Positions 26,399-36,261 of a stretch of 64,000 bases of DNA are shown here, one piece after another (the stretch's first letter is position 1; each line of letters opens with the position of its first letter). The translations under genes were made by a program, and so were the position numbers. The stretch spans positions 3,125,501 to 3,189,500 of the forward strand of contig NZ_CP159992.1 of the NCBI RefSeq assembly GCF_040702995.1. The letters run 5' to 3'. The notes beneath the pieces were generated by a model. That model worked only from the letters and a program-made list of their open reading frames with translations. It was not told the DNA's origin and made no database searches. This DNA comes from Paenibacillus sp. AN1007 (lineage in GTDB: Bacteria; Bacillota; Bacilli; Paenibacillales; Paenibacillaceae).

Positions 26399-29300
26399 TT
26401 AAACGCCTGTCCAGACATCTTTGGCATAACGTCCCTGCTCCTGAAGCTGGTTAAGCCAAACATCCGCTTCTTGGGCAGTTTTACTCTGAATATCTGCATA
26501 AGCCTGCTTCAGTACGGCTTCTACATCCGGTGCCATTTTACTTCCATCTCCGCAAATGTACAGATGTGCCCCGTTTTCCAGCAGAGGAATCAACAGCTGC
26601 GCATCTTCTTTTATCCGATGCTGAACATAACACTTCTCTTTCCCTTGAATTCGGGAGAACGCCGTATGAAGCTGTACAAGCCCCTCCTCTTGGGCGGCTT
26701 CAAGCTCGTTTTTGTACAGATAATCATGCTCGGGATTGCGGCATCCAAAGTACAGATGAGCTTCGCCAACCTGTTCGCCCTGCTGCTTCATCACATGTCT
26801 CGCCTGCAGGAAACCGCGGAACGGCGCCACGCCTGTTCCGGGACCCACCATAATGATCGGCACTTCTGGACGATCGGGCAGCTGGAAACCGGATTCCGGT
26901 GTGCGAACAAACATCACGACTTCGTTACCAGGTTTCAGCCCGGACAGATAATTGGATGCAATACCTTTGTAGATTCCGTGTCCGCTCCATGCAGGCGCCT
27001 CTACTACACTTACCGTAATGCTCGCTTGTGCTGCCTGCACCCTAGGTGAACTGGAGATGGAGTAGTATCTCGCCTTCAATGAAGGCAGCAGTTCAAGGAA
27101 ACGTTCAAATGGCAGTTCACATGCTTCGTATTTCTCCAGGTAGTCCAGCATGGATATCCGTTTACTGCGCACTTCCTTCATATATACCGCTTCATCCAGA
27201 AGCGCCTCAAGTTCCTTCTTATGCGGAGGGCATACCGTATATGCAGCAAGCTCTCTCAGCTGCGCACGGGTCGCAGCTTCCTGCAGCTCCACGCTGTGGC
27301 TGAGCAGGTCATACAGATTAACAGGCCGCTGCAGCGGAAGGTGAGCCGCACTTCGGCCTGATGTATCCAGTACCAGATGCTCCGTCCCGGTGAATCCATA
27401 GCGGTGAAGTACACGCTCCACAAGCTCTGGCGGATTTTGCGGCAGTACGCCCAGATGGTCGCCTTCCCGGTACGTGATACCATCAGGCAGTTTGATCTCC
27501 AGATGCCTTGTACTGCGTTCACTGCCTTCGTCATGAAGCTCCCGATTCTCCAGCACTTCAGCAGCATGCGCATCGTACGTTTCGACTAGCGGAGTCACAG
27601 CCATTCCGCTCACAAACTGTACAGACAAGGCGCTGCGTTCATTCGTTGAGCCCGTATGCAGCTTCAGTTCCAGCGTCCGCGCCAGATCCGGCCACAGCTG
27701 TTCGGTCCAATCCTCCACCTGCTTCTCGAAATCACCACTGGCATCCGATTCACCGAGGGATGACAGCCGCTCTGCCCCCCTTGAGGAGAGCTGTTCATCA
27801 ATTAAACGCGGAATGCGCTGATACGTGCTGGCCCAGTTGTGATCACCACATCCAAGTACGGTGTATTTCACTCCATTAAACTCGTCTGCATCTGCATGCT
27901 GAATCCATTCCACGAATGCTTTGGCGTTGCTTGGCGGCTGACCATTATAGGATGCACTGACAATGACGACAGCTCCCTCCTTGGGCAGCCTGCCTACGCG
28001 ATCATCCAATGCAGCAACTTCACTGCGAAAACCTTGGGCTTTTGCTGTATCAGCAATTTCACGGGCGATGCCTTCTGCCGTGCCCAGATTGGAGCCATAC
28101 AGAACAAGCATCGGTGTATCATGTGCATCTACACTTTCCTGCTCACTCTTCTTCACGGCAGCAGGCGGCTCCTGAACGGCGATACCAGGCACAGCCATCA
28201 CAGGCTGACCTCCGCGTGCGCGTACTTGAATGATAAATTGATCAGGTTTGAGTGTCAGGGTTTCCTTCACCTTCAACTGATAATTCGTATGGTCAATAAA
28301 ATCAAAGTGTTTCAAAACCATGCCCAGCACCAGAGTGGCTTCCTGAAGAGCAAACTGCTGACCGATACATGCACGCTGACCGTTACCGAACGGTTTATAA
28401 GCGTTATGCGGTACTTTGCTTGGATCTTCGAACCGCTCAGGCCGGAATTCCTCAACGTCCTCGCCCCATGCCTCGCGGTCACGGTGAAGCTTGGGAATGA
28501 GCACGCTGACACTATCCCCTTTCTGAAGCGGATACTGACCACCAAGCATCGTATCTTCTTTCGCATATAAGGAGAATGCTGGCGCTGTAGGCCATAAACG
28601 CAGCGCTTCATTCAGCACCATACGTATATATTTCAAACGGCGAACCTGATTGTACGATGGCACCGGATCTTTCAGAATCTCATCGGCTTCCGCTTGAGCC
28701 TTTGCGAGTTTATCCGGATTTTTCATCAGATAGTATACCGCGAACGATAATAAACCACTTGTCGTCTCATGCCCGGCAATCAGGAATGTAATAATCTGAT
28801 ATCGGATGTTCTCGTCATCAAGAGTTTCGCCCGTTTCCGGATCTTTGCCGGTGAGCATATGAGAGAGCAGATCATCTGCCCCTTCCTGAGGCTGGGCTTT
28901 ACGCTCTGCAATAATATGATCAACCAGGGAGAACATCGAACGAATGTCCTGCTCAAATTGTTTCTTTTTGCTGATCATCAATTTGTCCTGCAGCCGCAGG
29001 CGCTGTAAGGAACTCATCGATTCATCCAGCGCCCGGACCATGCTCGTAATAAACGGATGCGGTTCTTCCCGGTAGAAGCTGTTAAAACGGTAGTTGAATC
29101 CGCATAGACCAATGGTATCCAGCGTCAGACGAGTCATATCGTCCGGTACATTTACTGTTTCGTCGGGATTAAGTCTGGACCATTTCTGAACGAGCTGCAC
29201 CGCAAGGTCCACCATCATGTTATGATACCCCTGCATCGCACGCTGGCTGAAGCTTGGGAGCAGCACATTATGCGCCTTTTTCCAGTTCGGCTCATCGGTC

Positions 29301-29572
29301 CAACTTGTAAAGAGACCATCCCCGGCAAAAGCACGTACCTTCGCAAGTGGTGCCCATACTCTTTTATCAAATTTAGACTCGTCTGTAACTTCGGCAACAT
29401 ACTTTTCATTTGAGATATAAAGCTCGCTTCTTCCCGGGTAATCCATTCGGAAAATAGGTCCATATTCGTCGGCCAACTTCACAAGGGATTGGGTCGGTTC
29501 ATCAAAATTCAAATGCGGCAGATTGCCTAATGGACCGTACGTTTTGGGCTGAGGTACTGAAACAGGTGGCAT
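26399..29572 (-). CDS. Bifunctional cytochrome P450/NADPH-P450 reductase, CYP102 family
   Basis: 1057 residues, the usual length of P450 BM3 relatives. Residues 1 to about 455 are the P450: [13 protein letters not shown] in the I-helix, ALRLWPT with the ExxR motif, and [14 protein letters not shown] with the haem-ligand Cys near 400. A short linker leads to a flavodoxin-like FMN domain ([28 protein letters not shown]), then FAD/NADPH reductase blocks ([44 protein letters not shown]). It is a self-sufficient hydroxylase, probably of medium- to long-chain fatty acids, in the cytosol. Single gene with no TetR repressor beside it, unlike Bacillus cyp102 loci. Confidence 0.97.
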   Translation of the reverse strand: MPPVSVPQPKTYGPLGNLPHLNFDEPTQSLVKLADEYGPIFRMDYPGRSELYISNEKYVAEVTDESKFDKRVWAPLAKVRAFAGDGLFTSWTDEPNWKKAHNVLLPSFSQRAMQGYHNMMVDLAVQLVQKWSRLNPDETVNVPDDMTRLTLDTIGLCGFNYRFNSFYREEPHPFITSMVRALDESMSSLQRLRLQDKLMISKKKQFEQDIRSMFSLVDHIIAERKAQPQEGADDLLSHMLTGKDPETGETLDDENIRYQIITFLIAGHETTSGLLSFAVYYLMKNPDKLAKAQAEADEILKDPVPSYNQVRRLKYIRMVLNEALRLWPTAPAFSLYAKEDTMLGGQYPLQKGDSVSVLIPKLHRDREAWGEDVEEFRPERFEDPSKVPHNAYKPFGNGQRACIGQQFALQEATLVLGMVLKHFDFIDHTNYQLKVKETLTLKPDQFIIQVRARGGQPVMAVPGIAVQEPPAAVKKSEQESVDAHDTPMLVLYGSNLGTAEGIAREIADTAKAQGFRSEVAALDDRVGRLPKEGAVVIVSASYNGQPPSNAKAFVEWIQHADADEFNGVKYTVLGCGDHNWASTYQRIPRLIDEQLSSRGAERLSSLGESDASGDFEKQVEDWTEQLWPDLARTLELKLHTGSTNERSALSVQFVSGMAVTPLVETYDAHAAEVLENRELHDEGSERSTRHLEIKLPDGITYREGDHLGVLPQNPPELVERVLHRYGFTGTEHLVLDTSGRSAAHLPLQRPVNLYDLLSHSVELQEAATRAQLRELAAYTVCPPHKKELEALLDEAVYMKEVRSKRISMLDYLEKYEACELPFERFLELLPSLKARYYSISSSPRVQAAQASITVSVVEAPAWSGHGIYKGIASNYLSGLKPGNEVVMFVRTPESGFQLPDRPEVPIIMVGPGTGVAPFRGFLQARHVMKQQGEQVGEAHLYFGCRNPEHDYLYKNELEAAQEEGLVQLHTAFSRIQGKEKCYVQHRIKEDAQLLIPLLENGAHLYICGDGSKMAPDVEAVLKQAYADIQSKTAQEADVWLNQLQEQGRYAKDVWTGV

Positions 29573-29908
29573 GGTTCCTCACTCCTTCTTTTTTCTCAAA
29601 ATGTAAAAATGTAAATCATGACTTCTGCAGCATGTCAGCTGGTTCGCATCTAAGCTCGCTTGCAAATTCCCCTTCGGCTCGCTTCATCGTATGTTGACTC
29701 GGGCTTCATCCAACCCCGGCTTCAACGATGTGTGTACATATGCCATACCCAAAACCGACTGACCACAATCGTAATCCGGTCAATCTTAAGCAAAAAAAAT
29801 GGGTTTTTCTCTTTGTCTATCTTTACCATATCATTTCCAGTTCCAATCTTCAACTGTCCTAAAGTCATAGGACCTCGAACCGGATGTCCCCACCTCCTGA
29901 CCAAATAA
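29573..29908. other. Upstream region of the P450 gene
   Basis: About 335 bases without a credible gene. It contains the interrupted repeat TGACC-N13-GGTCA at 29760-29782, a possible operator for the P450 gene, and CCTA-AAGTCA-TAGG near 29857. I could not place a convincing promoter. Confidence 0.4.
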
Positions 29909-29946
29909 AACTGCCCTCAGCGAAAAACGACGCTTAAAGGACAGTT
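29909..29946 (-). terminator. Terminator of the rhaB-lutABC unit
   Basis: On the minus strand AACTGTCCT pairs with AGGGCAGTT (one mismatch), with an additional inner GCG/CGC helix, and is followed by TTATTT. It lies about 40 bases after the lutC stop. Confidence 0.75.
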
Positions 29947-29985
29947 CTGTGTTTACCGTTTTTCTCTTAGCTTGAGACGGGTAAC

Positions 29986-30711
29986 CTAACCTACAATTAC
30001 ACCGTAGACCACGCCCGGGCCATGGACTCCAATCGTGAGATCATTCTCAATATCGGAGGAACGGCTGGGACCTGAAATAAAATGAATACCGGCTGGGAGC
30101 TGTTCTCTTCCCGCTTCGTCAAAACGGTGCAGCGTTTCACCCAATCGGGTGTGCAGCCGCTCCACCGGGATAATCAGGACCAGCACGGTTGGCAGCAGGC
30201 TGACCGAACGTCCTTTCTCCGGGGAAGAAAGGACAGTCACCGAGCCTGTATAAGCTGTGGCATAATCCGCCATCACAATCCCGATATCCGCTTCAGCTGC
30301 TCGTGCTTTCCAGTCCACTTCGGGAGCACTATTCCAGACGGAAATCTGTACATCAGGAAGCTGTTCCTCAAGTCCCAGATCGTTTAAAACCTGCTCATTC
30401 TGGCGTATCAGATATTTGGCACTTAATTCATGCGCTTTATTGGTAATGAACTGAGCGGCTTCTCCCAAATCCTGCACCCTTACAATATGAGCACCTACAC
30501 TGACAAAGTTATCGGTAAAGGCCTGAATTCGCTGCTCTTCGTCCCATTCCAGCTCATGCCAGAAATCAGGGGCACCGCGAAAAACATGAGTTGGAGCATG
30601 GCGCAGTCTAGGTCGCTGCAGTTTGGCAGCGATATCGTCCATGAACTTCTCCTGTCTGCGCCGTGACTTCTCTTCCATGGCTGCAAGCCACTGCTGATGT
30701 TCACTTCCCAT
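29986..30711 (-). CDS. lutC: Lactate utilisation protein LutC
   Basis: 241 residues. The family blocks are VRVQDLGEAAQFI, EADIGIVMADYATAYTGSVTVLSS, SLLPTVLVLIIPVERLHTRLGE and HFISGPSRSSDIENDLTIGVHGPG. LutC belongs to the LUD family and works with LutA and LutB to oxidise L-lactate to pyruvate in the cytosol. Its start overlaps the end of lutB by 11 bases, and it is the last gene before a terminator. Confidence 0.95.
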   Translation of the reverse strand: MGSEHQQWLAAMEEKSRRRQEKFMDDIAAKLQRPRLRHAPTHVFRGAPDFWHELEWDEEQRIQAFTDNFVSVGAHIVRVQDLGEAAQFITNKAHELSAKYLIRQNEQVLNDLGLEEQLPDVQISVWNSAPEVDWKARAAEADIGIVMADYATAYTGSVTVLSSPEKGRSVSLLPTVLVLIIPVERLHTRLGETLHRFDEAGREQLPAGIHFISGPSRSSDIENDLTIGVHGPGVVYGVIVG

Positions 30712-32218
30712 GCTTCAAGCCTCCCTTCTCGCGGTTACGAATAAGCTGCTGCATACGCTCACGTACTGCAGCATCCATCACGGTATGCTGCCCATTCAAC
30801 TCCTGATCCAGACCGTCCCACTGCTGACGGAACGATTTTTTGGCAAGACTTGGAGCGACTCTGTACGAATTCCAGCCTTTTAGCGGGCCGAGCTTTAACG
30901 AGATGCCATTGTTCCTCACAACGGCCTTTTGTCCAATCTGTCCAAGCCGAATGGCAGCAGCAAAACGCCTGGAGTTTGCCGCAACCGCTGCAAAACCTTT
31001 CATACCAATCGTTTCGAGTTTACTCCCATGCCCTTCTTCCACTTTACGCCTGCGCAAATATACAAGCATGTCATGCAGTGGAATTTTGACAGGACACGCT
31101 TCATAACAGGCACCGCAGAGACTCGAAGCGCTTGCGATATCATTCCATTCATCAATATTGCCGTTTAATGCAGGTGTCAGCACCGCTCCGATCGGACCAC
31201 TGTAAGTTCCGCCGTACGCGTGACCCCCGATATGCCGGTATACTGGACACGCGTTGAGGCATGCTCCGCAGCGAATACAGTTCAGCAGTTCCTGGAACTC
31301 GGGATCACCGAGCTGTAGTGACCTGCCATTGTCTACGATTATGATGTGCATCTCATCCGGTCCATCCGCGTCTGCCGAGCGGCGAGGACCTGTAATACCC
31401 GACATGTACATCGTGAGTTTTTGTCCGGTGGCTGAACGGGGCAGCAGCGTTGCCATGACTTCGAGGTCAGACCAGGATGGAATGATGCGCTCCATACCCA
31501 TCAAGGTAATCTGCGTTCTCGGCACGGTAGATACCATACGGGCATTGCCTTCATTTTCAAATAAAACCATCGAACCCGTCTCGGCAATGGCAAAATTGCA
31601 GCCGGTCAAACCAATATCAGCCTCCAGAAATTTCTCACGCAGCTTCCTGCGCACAAATCCGGCCAGCACGGTCGTATCGGGCTCCAGCATCTCTCCGGCT
31701 TCCTTGGATAACAGTTCAGTAATCTGATATCTGTTCTTGTGAATCGCCGGAATAACGATGTGGGATGGTGCTTCACCCGCAAGCTGTATGATATATTCAC
31801 CAAGATCCGTCTCTATCGTTTCAATACCTGCCGTTTCCAGCACATGGTTCAGATGTACCTCTTCCGACACCATAGATTTGGATTTGACTACGCTTGAAGC
31901 CTGTTTATGCATAGCGATATCAAGCGCAATCGACGCCGCTTCCGCTGAAGTATCAGCGAAATGAATGTGTACACCGTTTGCACGGGCATGGTTTACAAAT
32001 TCATTCAAATAATAATCCAGATGTGCAATCGTGTGCAGCCGAATCTGTCGCCCACGCTCCCGCCACTCTTCCCAATTCCCATGCTCTTCCGAGGCTGTCT
32101 TCTTGCCATTCCGCAGACGTTCTGTCGTGAATTTCACAGCTTTACGCAAAAAATCATCATTTAGTGCCAAACCCGCTCGGGATTTGACCGTTTCATTCAT
32201 AACTCCAGGTTGACTCAT
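30701..32218 (-). CDS. lutB: Lactate utilisation iron-sulfur protein LutB
   Basis: 505 residues. The N-terminal LUD-type domain has TGCNFAIAETGSMVLFENEGNARMVSTVP and STVPRTQITLMGMERIIPS. The C-terminus has two 4Fe-4S ferredoxin motifs, CIRCGACLNACPVYRHIGG and CGACYEACPVKIPLHD. It is the electron-carrying part of the LutABC lactate oxidase. The ATG overlaps the stop of lutA (ATGA). Confidence 0.96.
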   Translation of the reverse strand: MSQPGVMNETVKSRAGLALNDDFLRKAVKFTTERLRNGKKTASEEHGNWEEWRERGRQIRLHTIAHLDYYLNEFVNHARANGVHIHFADTSAEAASIALDIAMHKQASSVVKSKSMVSEEVHLNHVLETAGIETIETDLGEYIIQLAGEAPSHIVIPAIHKNRYQITELLSKEAGEMLEPDTTVLAGFVRRKLREKFLEADIGLTGCNFAIAETGSMVLFENEGNARMVSTVPRTQITLMGMERIIPSWSDLEVMATLLPRSATGQKLTMYMSGITGPRRSADADGPDEMHIIIVDNGRSLQLGDPEFQELLNCIRCGACLNACPVYRHIGGHAYGGTYSGPIGAVLTPALNGNIDEWNDIASASSLCGACYEACPVKIPLHDMLVYLRRRKVEEGHGSKLETIGMKGFAAVAANSRRFAAAIRLGQIGQKAVVRNNGISLKLGPLKGWNSYRVAPSLAKKSFRQQWDGLDQELNGQHTVMDAAVRERMQQLIRNREKGGLKHGK

Positions 32219-32943
32219 CCTGTCTGCACCCCCTCATATAACAGTTCGGCCAGATGCATCACCCGCACAGGTTCGTTTCTATACCGCAGATTACCTGCAA
32301 TATTCATCAGACAGGCCATATCCAGCCCAACGAGCACCTCGGCCTGCGTTTCTTTGACATGATCTACCTTCTCAGTCACCATAGCTCCGGAGATCTCGGA
32401 CATTTTGATGGCGAATGTTCCTCCAAACCCGCAGCAGTCCTCGGCATGAGGCAGCGGAACCAGTTCCAGCCCTTTGACTTGGGACAGCAAAGCCAGCGGT
32501 TCATCCTTAACCCCAAGCAGACGGCTGCCGTGGCAGGAAGGGTGGTACGTTACTTTATGTGGAAAATGTGCACCAACGTCGGTTACTCCGAGCACCTGCA
32601 CCAGAAATTGCGTGAATTCGTAAGCTTTGGCTTCCAGCTGTTTCGCTTTTTCCAACCATTCCGGCTCATCTGCAAACAGTTCGGGATAATGATGAATCAT
32701 ATACGTGCAAGAGCCTGATGGACAGACTACAAAATCACTGTCATCAAACGCCTGCAATATCGTTTTGGCTGCTGTTCGCGTCTCATCCCAGTACCCGCTG
32801 TTGTAGGAGGGCTGACCACAGCAGGTCTGCACCTGCGGAAATTCCAGCCGAACCCCGTGAGCGGCCAGCAATCGGACCATCGCCTCCCCCACTCGGGGAT
32901 AGATCGCATCACTCAGGCAGGTTATAAACAAGGAGACTTTCAT
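32215..32943 (-). CDS. lutA: Lactate utilisation protein LutA
   Basis: 242 residues from the ATG at 32943 (MKVSLFITCLSDAIYPRVG), with GAGGGAG upstream; the open frame extends to 33078, but family members begin here. Two CCG domains are seen (CCGQPSYNSG and CCGFGGTFAIK), typical of glycolate-oxidase/heterodisulfide-reductase-like subunits that hold iron-sulfur clusters. It is coupled to lutB by a 4-base overlap and lies 141 bases after the DeoR gene. Confidence 0.95.
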   Translation of the reverse strand: MKVSLFITCLSDAIYPRVGEAMVRLLAAHGVRLEFPQVQTCCGQPSYNSGYWDETRTAAKTILQAFDDSDFVVCPSGSCTYMIHHYPELFADEPEWLEKAKQLEAKAYEFTQFLVQVLGVTDVGAHFPHKVTYHPSCHGSRLLGVKDEPLALLSQVKGLELVPLPHAEDCCGFGGTFAIKMSEISGAMVTEKVDHVKETQAEVLVGLDMACLMNIAGNLRYRNEPVRVMHLAELLYEGVQTG

Positions 32944-33084
32944 GATTACACGCTCCCTCAATTTAACATTGTATTTCTTCATGTTCTTCTCATGTAAAAA
33001 TCTGTTCACTACTCCATCAATATCTGCACATTCATCGCTTTTCTTATCTCCAATGGCTCGCTGCAGGCCGGCCTCCACTCTTTA

Positions 33085-33846
33085 TCAAACCCGATGAACC
33101 CGCAGACCATAAGTTCCGCATAACGAACGCTGCTCTTCATTCAATGGCTGATCCGTAATCATGGTGTGCACGGCATCCAGCCCCGTCACACGAGCGAAAG
33201 CCCGAATGCCGAATTTGCTCGCATCCGCCAGCAGGATAACCTGATCCGCTATCCCGACCATCTTCTGTTTCAATCTTGCCTGCAGTTCATTCGATTCACT
33301 GATACCGCCGCTTTCCAGATGTACACCTTTGCACGACAAGAACAGTTTGTCGACATGGTACGTCTCTAGAGAACGCTCCGCCAGCGGGCCCACAAAGGAT
33401 AACGAACGGGCTGCCAGCAGTCCTCCGGTGGAGATGACCTCAATTTTGTCCCGGCTGCTCAGCTGTGCAGCGACCTGAATCGAGTTGGTTAATACGGTAA
33501 GCGGGATATCCGGCATGTTTGCCGCCATATAACCTGCTGTTGTGCTGGCATCCAGCAAAATACGGTCTCCTGCTTCGATCAGCGCCAAGGCCGCATCAGC
33601 AATTCGTTTCTTCTCTAATGTCTGCGCTGTCTCCCTAATCTGGTAGGGGATTTCCGGCTGATCTTCCTTCACACTGACGGCTCCGCCGTGTGATCTGCGG
33701 AGCCGTCCAGCCTGCTCCAGTCGATCCAGATCCCGGCGGATCGTCTCCTCGGTTACCCGGCAGCGCTCACTAAGCTCGGATACACGCATGCTGCCTTTGA
33801 TATTCACCAGTTCTACAATCCGGTCATATCGTTCTGCCGCGAGCAT
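33085..33846 (-). CDS. DeoR-family regulator in the rhamnose-lactate operon
   Basis: 253 residues. The N-terminal winged helix MRVSELSERCRVTEETIRRDLDRLEQAGRLRRSHGGA is followed by a DeoR C-terminal sensor (ILLDASTTAGYMA, VLTNSIQVAAQLS, SFVGPLAERSLETYHVDKLFLSCKGV, ASKFGIRAFARV). Such proteins sense sugar phosphates. It begins 2 bases after rhaB, so rhamnulose-1-phosphate or a related phosphate is a plausible ligand. It shares long identical blocks with the second DeoR protein at 44150-44917. Confidence 0.93.
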   Translation of the reverse strand: MLAAERYDRIVELVNIKGSMRVSELSERCRVTEETIRRDLDRLEQAGRLRRSHGGAVSVKEDQPEIPYQIRETAQTLEKKRIADAALALIEAGDRILLDASTTAGYMAANMPDIPLTVLTNSIQVAAQLSSRDKIEVISTGGLLAARSLSFVGPLAERSLETYHVDKLFLSCKGVHLESGGISESNELQARLKQKMVGIADQVILLADASKFGIRAFARVTGLDAVHTMITDQPLNEEQRSLCGTYGLRVHRV

Positions 33847-33848
33847 GT

Positions 33849-35345
33849 TTACACCCCGCTTCCGGTTTCTGAATCTGGCGGCACAGCTGTTATCTGCATA
33901 AATCGTTCATAAGCTTCTGTCCAGTCTGCTCTAAGCTGCGGCTCATATTCCGTAATCGGAAAGGATGAGCGTATGGCGCTGCGTGCCTCCCAGATATCTT
34001 TGAACGCACCGCTCGCGATCCACTGCACAGCCATATTTCCGATGGCACTTCCTTCCGCAGGTCCAGCCCATACCGGCTTACCAATTGAATTGGCTGTCCA
34101 TTGACATAAAAGCTGGTTCTGAATGCCCCCTCCTACCATATGCAGACCGCTGAATGACTGGCCTGACAGTTCTTCTGTCCACTCCAGAACGCTGCGATAT
34201 TTCAAGGCAAGACTCTCCAGAATTGCACGGGCCGCACTGCCCTGGTCCTCAGGTTCACGCTGTCCTGTCTTGCGGCAGTATTGGCGGATGCGATCTGTCA
34301 TATCGCCCGCAGGCAGAAACAACTCATCATCCGGATCGAACAGGCTGGCAAACGGCGGCGCCGTTTCAACCTTCGCCAGCAAAGCTGCATAGCTGATCCC
34401 TTGTCCTTCGCGCTCCCACTGCCGCATGCATTCCTGCAGAATCCAGAGGCCCATAATGTTCTTGAGCAGACGATACGTGCCTCCTGCACCGCCTTCATTA
34501 GTAAAGTTCAGCGCCAGGCTCTTCGCATTGATAACAGGCTGATCCAGCTCGGTTCCCATCAGGGACCATGTTCCGCAGCTTAGATAAGCAAACGATCGCT
34601 CCGCTGCCGGAACCGCTACCACAGCCGATGCGGTGTCATGCTCCGCTACAGCAATCACCGGAATGGGTGCAAGACCGAATTCATTACGTATGCTGCCGCG
34701 CAGCTGCCCTGCAGTCGTTCCCGGCATCACGACTTCTCCGAACCATTGGTCAGAGATACCGATATGCGCGAGCAGCTCATGATCCCAATGCCCCAACACC
34801 GGATTGTATAATTGTGTGGTTGTCGCATTTGTGAACTCATTCACTGCTTCTCCAGTTAGAAAATATCGAAGCAGATCGGGAATCATAAGGAATCGCTGAG
34901 CCTCACGCAGTAACGGAAAAGCACTGCGCTTAAGCGCAGCCAGCTGATACAGCGTGTTAAAAGGGAGAAATTGGATGCCTGTACGTTCAAAGATATGTTT
35001 TGCAGATAACTCCCGTAAGATCGTATCCATCATGCCGCTGAACTGTGTATCGCGATAATGATATGGATTGCCAAGCAGTTCACCGTGGCCGCTAAGCAGA
35101 CCAAAATCAACACCCCAGGAATCAATTCCCAGACTCTCCGGCACTTCTCCCTGTTGTTTTACGAGGACTAATCCCTGAAGCACTTCATGATGCAGCCGCA
35201 AAATATCCCAGTGCATCCGCTCACCGATCTTGACCGGCTCGTTCTTAAACCGATGAATTTCACGGGTTTCTATCCCCCGATCATTCAGATGTCCAAGGAT
35301 GGCTCTTCCGCTCCCCGCACCCAAATCATAAGCCAGCACACTCAC
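33849..35345 (-). CDS. rhaB: Rhamnulokinase RhaB
   Basis: 498 residues from a GTG at 35345, which follows AAGGTGGGGAAAGCA; an in-frame GTG at 35366 lacks a ribosome site. FGGY-kinase fold: VLAYDLGAGSGRAILG, GIDSWGVDFGLL, PYHYRDTQF, LPFNTLYQL, AEHDTASAVVAVP, LSCGTWSLMGTEL and GGGIQNQLLCQWTAN. It phosphorylates L-rhamnulose at O1. The isomerase, aldolase and lactaldehyde dehydrogenase are not in the window. It is followed by a DeoR regulator and lutABC, so the kinase and lactate oxidation appear co-transcribed. A cre-like site lies upstream. Confidence 0.94.
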   Translation of the reverse strand: MSVLAYDLGAGSGRAILGHLNDRGIETREIHRFKNEPVKIGERMHWDILRLHHEVLQGLVLVKQQGEVPESLGIDSWGVDFGLLSGHGELLGNPYHYRDTQFSGMMDTILRELSAKHIFERTGIQFLPFNTLYQLAALKRSAFPLLREAQRFLMIPDLLRYFLTGEAVNEFTNATTTQLYNPVLGHWDHELLAHIGISDQWFGEVVMPGTTAGQLRGSIRNEFGLAPIPVIAVAEHDTASAVVAVPAAERSFAYLSCGTWSLMGTELDQPVINAKSLALNFTNEGGAGGTYRLLKNIMGLWILQECMRQWEREGQGISYAALLAKVETAPPFASLFDPDDELFLPAGDMTDRIRQYCRKTGQREPEDQGSAARAILESLALKYRSVLEWTEELSGQSFSGLHMVGGGIQNQLLCQWTANSIGKPVWAGPAEGSAIGNMAVQWIASGAFKDIWEARSAIRSSFPITEYEPQLRADWTEAYERFMQITAVPPDSETGSGV

Positions 35346-35537
35346 TGCTTTCCCCACCTTTTCCACAAGTTATCGTGTTTCAACCTCACCCAAAACCAAC
35401 CCGACCGGGATCTTAACGTGCAGCTTCACTTTTATCTTCACTTGGATGTTTACTTTTATCTTTATTTCATTCTTCAAATTCTCTTTGTTTACATTTGTTT
35501 AATACTGTTTATTTTTATTTTTAAAGTATATCACTAT

Positions 35538-35551
35538 TGTAAGCGTTTGAA
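35538..35551. promoter_or_regulatory. cre-like site upstream of rhaB
   Basis: TGTAAGCGTTTGAA matches the cre consensus at 12 of 14 positions, about 190 bases upstream of the rhaB start. It is consistent with glucose repression of rhamnose use, although the distance is large. Confidence 0.4.
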
Positions 35552-35582
35552 TACCTATAAATTCGGAATCTCATCCCACAGC

Positions 35583-35617
35583 AAAAAAACGGCTCTCTCC
35601 CTTTTCGGGAGGAGCCG
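35583..35617 (-). terminator. Terminator of the DUF2500 gene
   Basis: On the minus strand CGGCTCCTCCC pairs with GGGAGAGAGCCG (one bulge) around a short loop and is followed by seven T. It lies 12 bases after the stop. Confidence 0.88.
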
Positions 35618-35628
35618 CTGCATCCGTT

Positions 35629-36153
35629 TTATCTGTAGAATTGTTCGCTTTCCGCTCCGGTATATCCGGATTGAGGCTGAATATCCCGCTCGAAGTGTTT
35701 GAAGCGTGTCCCTTGATAGGTCAGCATGCCCCGATCTTGTTCCACCAGCATGCCGTACATTTGGCCGCCCACGTTTAATTCCAGACGCTCTCCGTTATCG
35801 AATTCAAACGTCGCATAATAACTCGTTCGGGTTCTGCTGTCTCCGCTTCCACCTCTAACCTCTGTTCGCTTCGCAACCACGCTGCAGTGCAGCGTCAATA
35901 CGGCTGATGCGTTATTGGAGGACCAGGTTCGCACACCCGAGAAGATTGCGTATACGATGCCGCCTGCCACAATCAGAAATATGATGCCGATAAACATAGG
36001 GACGAACGTACCCATCGCACCGAACTCATTCAATCCGGAAAAAAAGCCGCTCTGGTTTCCTTCAAATCCCGGCACGCTGCTCAAATCATCCACTCCACCG
36101 AATCCGTCCACACTCAGTCGGTTCGCAATTGTGAAGATGCCCGTTAGCGCCAT
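35629..36153 (-). CDS. DUF2500 family membrane protein
   Basis: 174 residues. One membrane helix (TFVPMFIGIIFLIVAGGIVYAIF, about 50-72) is followed by a soluble beta domain with VVAKRTEVRGGSG, SYYATFEFDNGERLELNV and GMLVEQDRGMLTYQGTRFKHFERDI, the DUF2500 signature. The function is unknown. It is a single gene with its own terminator and lies 108 bases after pepF on the same strand. Confidence 0.88.
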   Translation of the reverse strand: MALTGIFTIANRLSVDGFGGVDDLSSVPGFEGNQSGFFSGLNEFGAMGTFVPMFIGIIFLIVAGGIVYAIFSGVRTWSSNNASAVLTLHCSVVAKRTEVRGGSGDSRTRTSYYATFEFDNGERLELNVGGQMYGMLVEQDRGMLTYQGTRFKHFERDIQPQSGYTGAESEQFYR

Positions 36154-36261
36154 AACTCATCGTTCCTTTCCCACATGCAAAATAACAGTTCACCCTCCCC
36201 GTCTAAGGGACGGGGCATGCACTCAGCCCGTCTGCCTTGTCCGTATACTATATGTACCCGT

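Noticed and set aside
29722..29904. Short minus-strand open frame upstream of the P450 gene, considered as a regulator
   Set aside because: 60 codons without helix-turn-helix or ribosome site; not a TetR protein.
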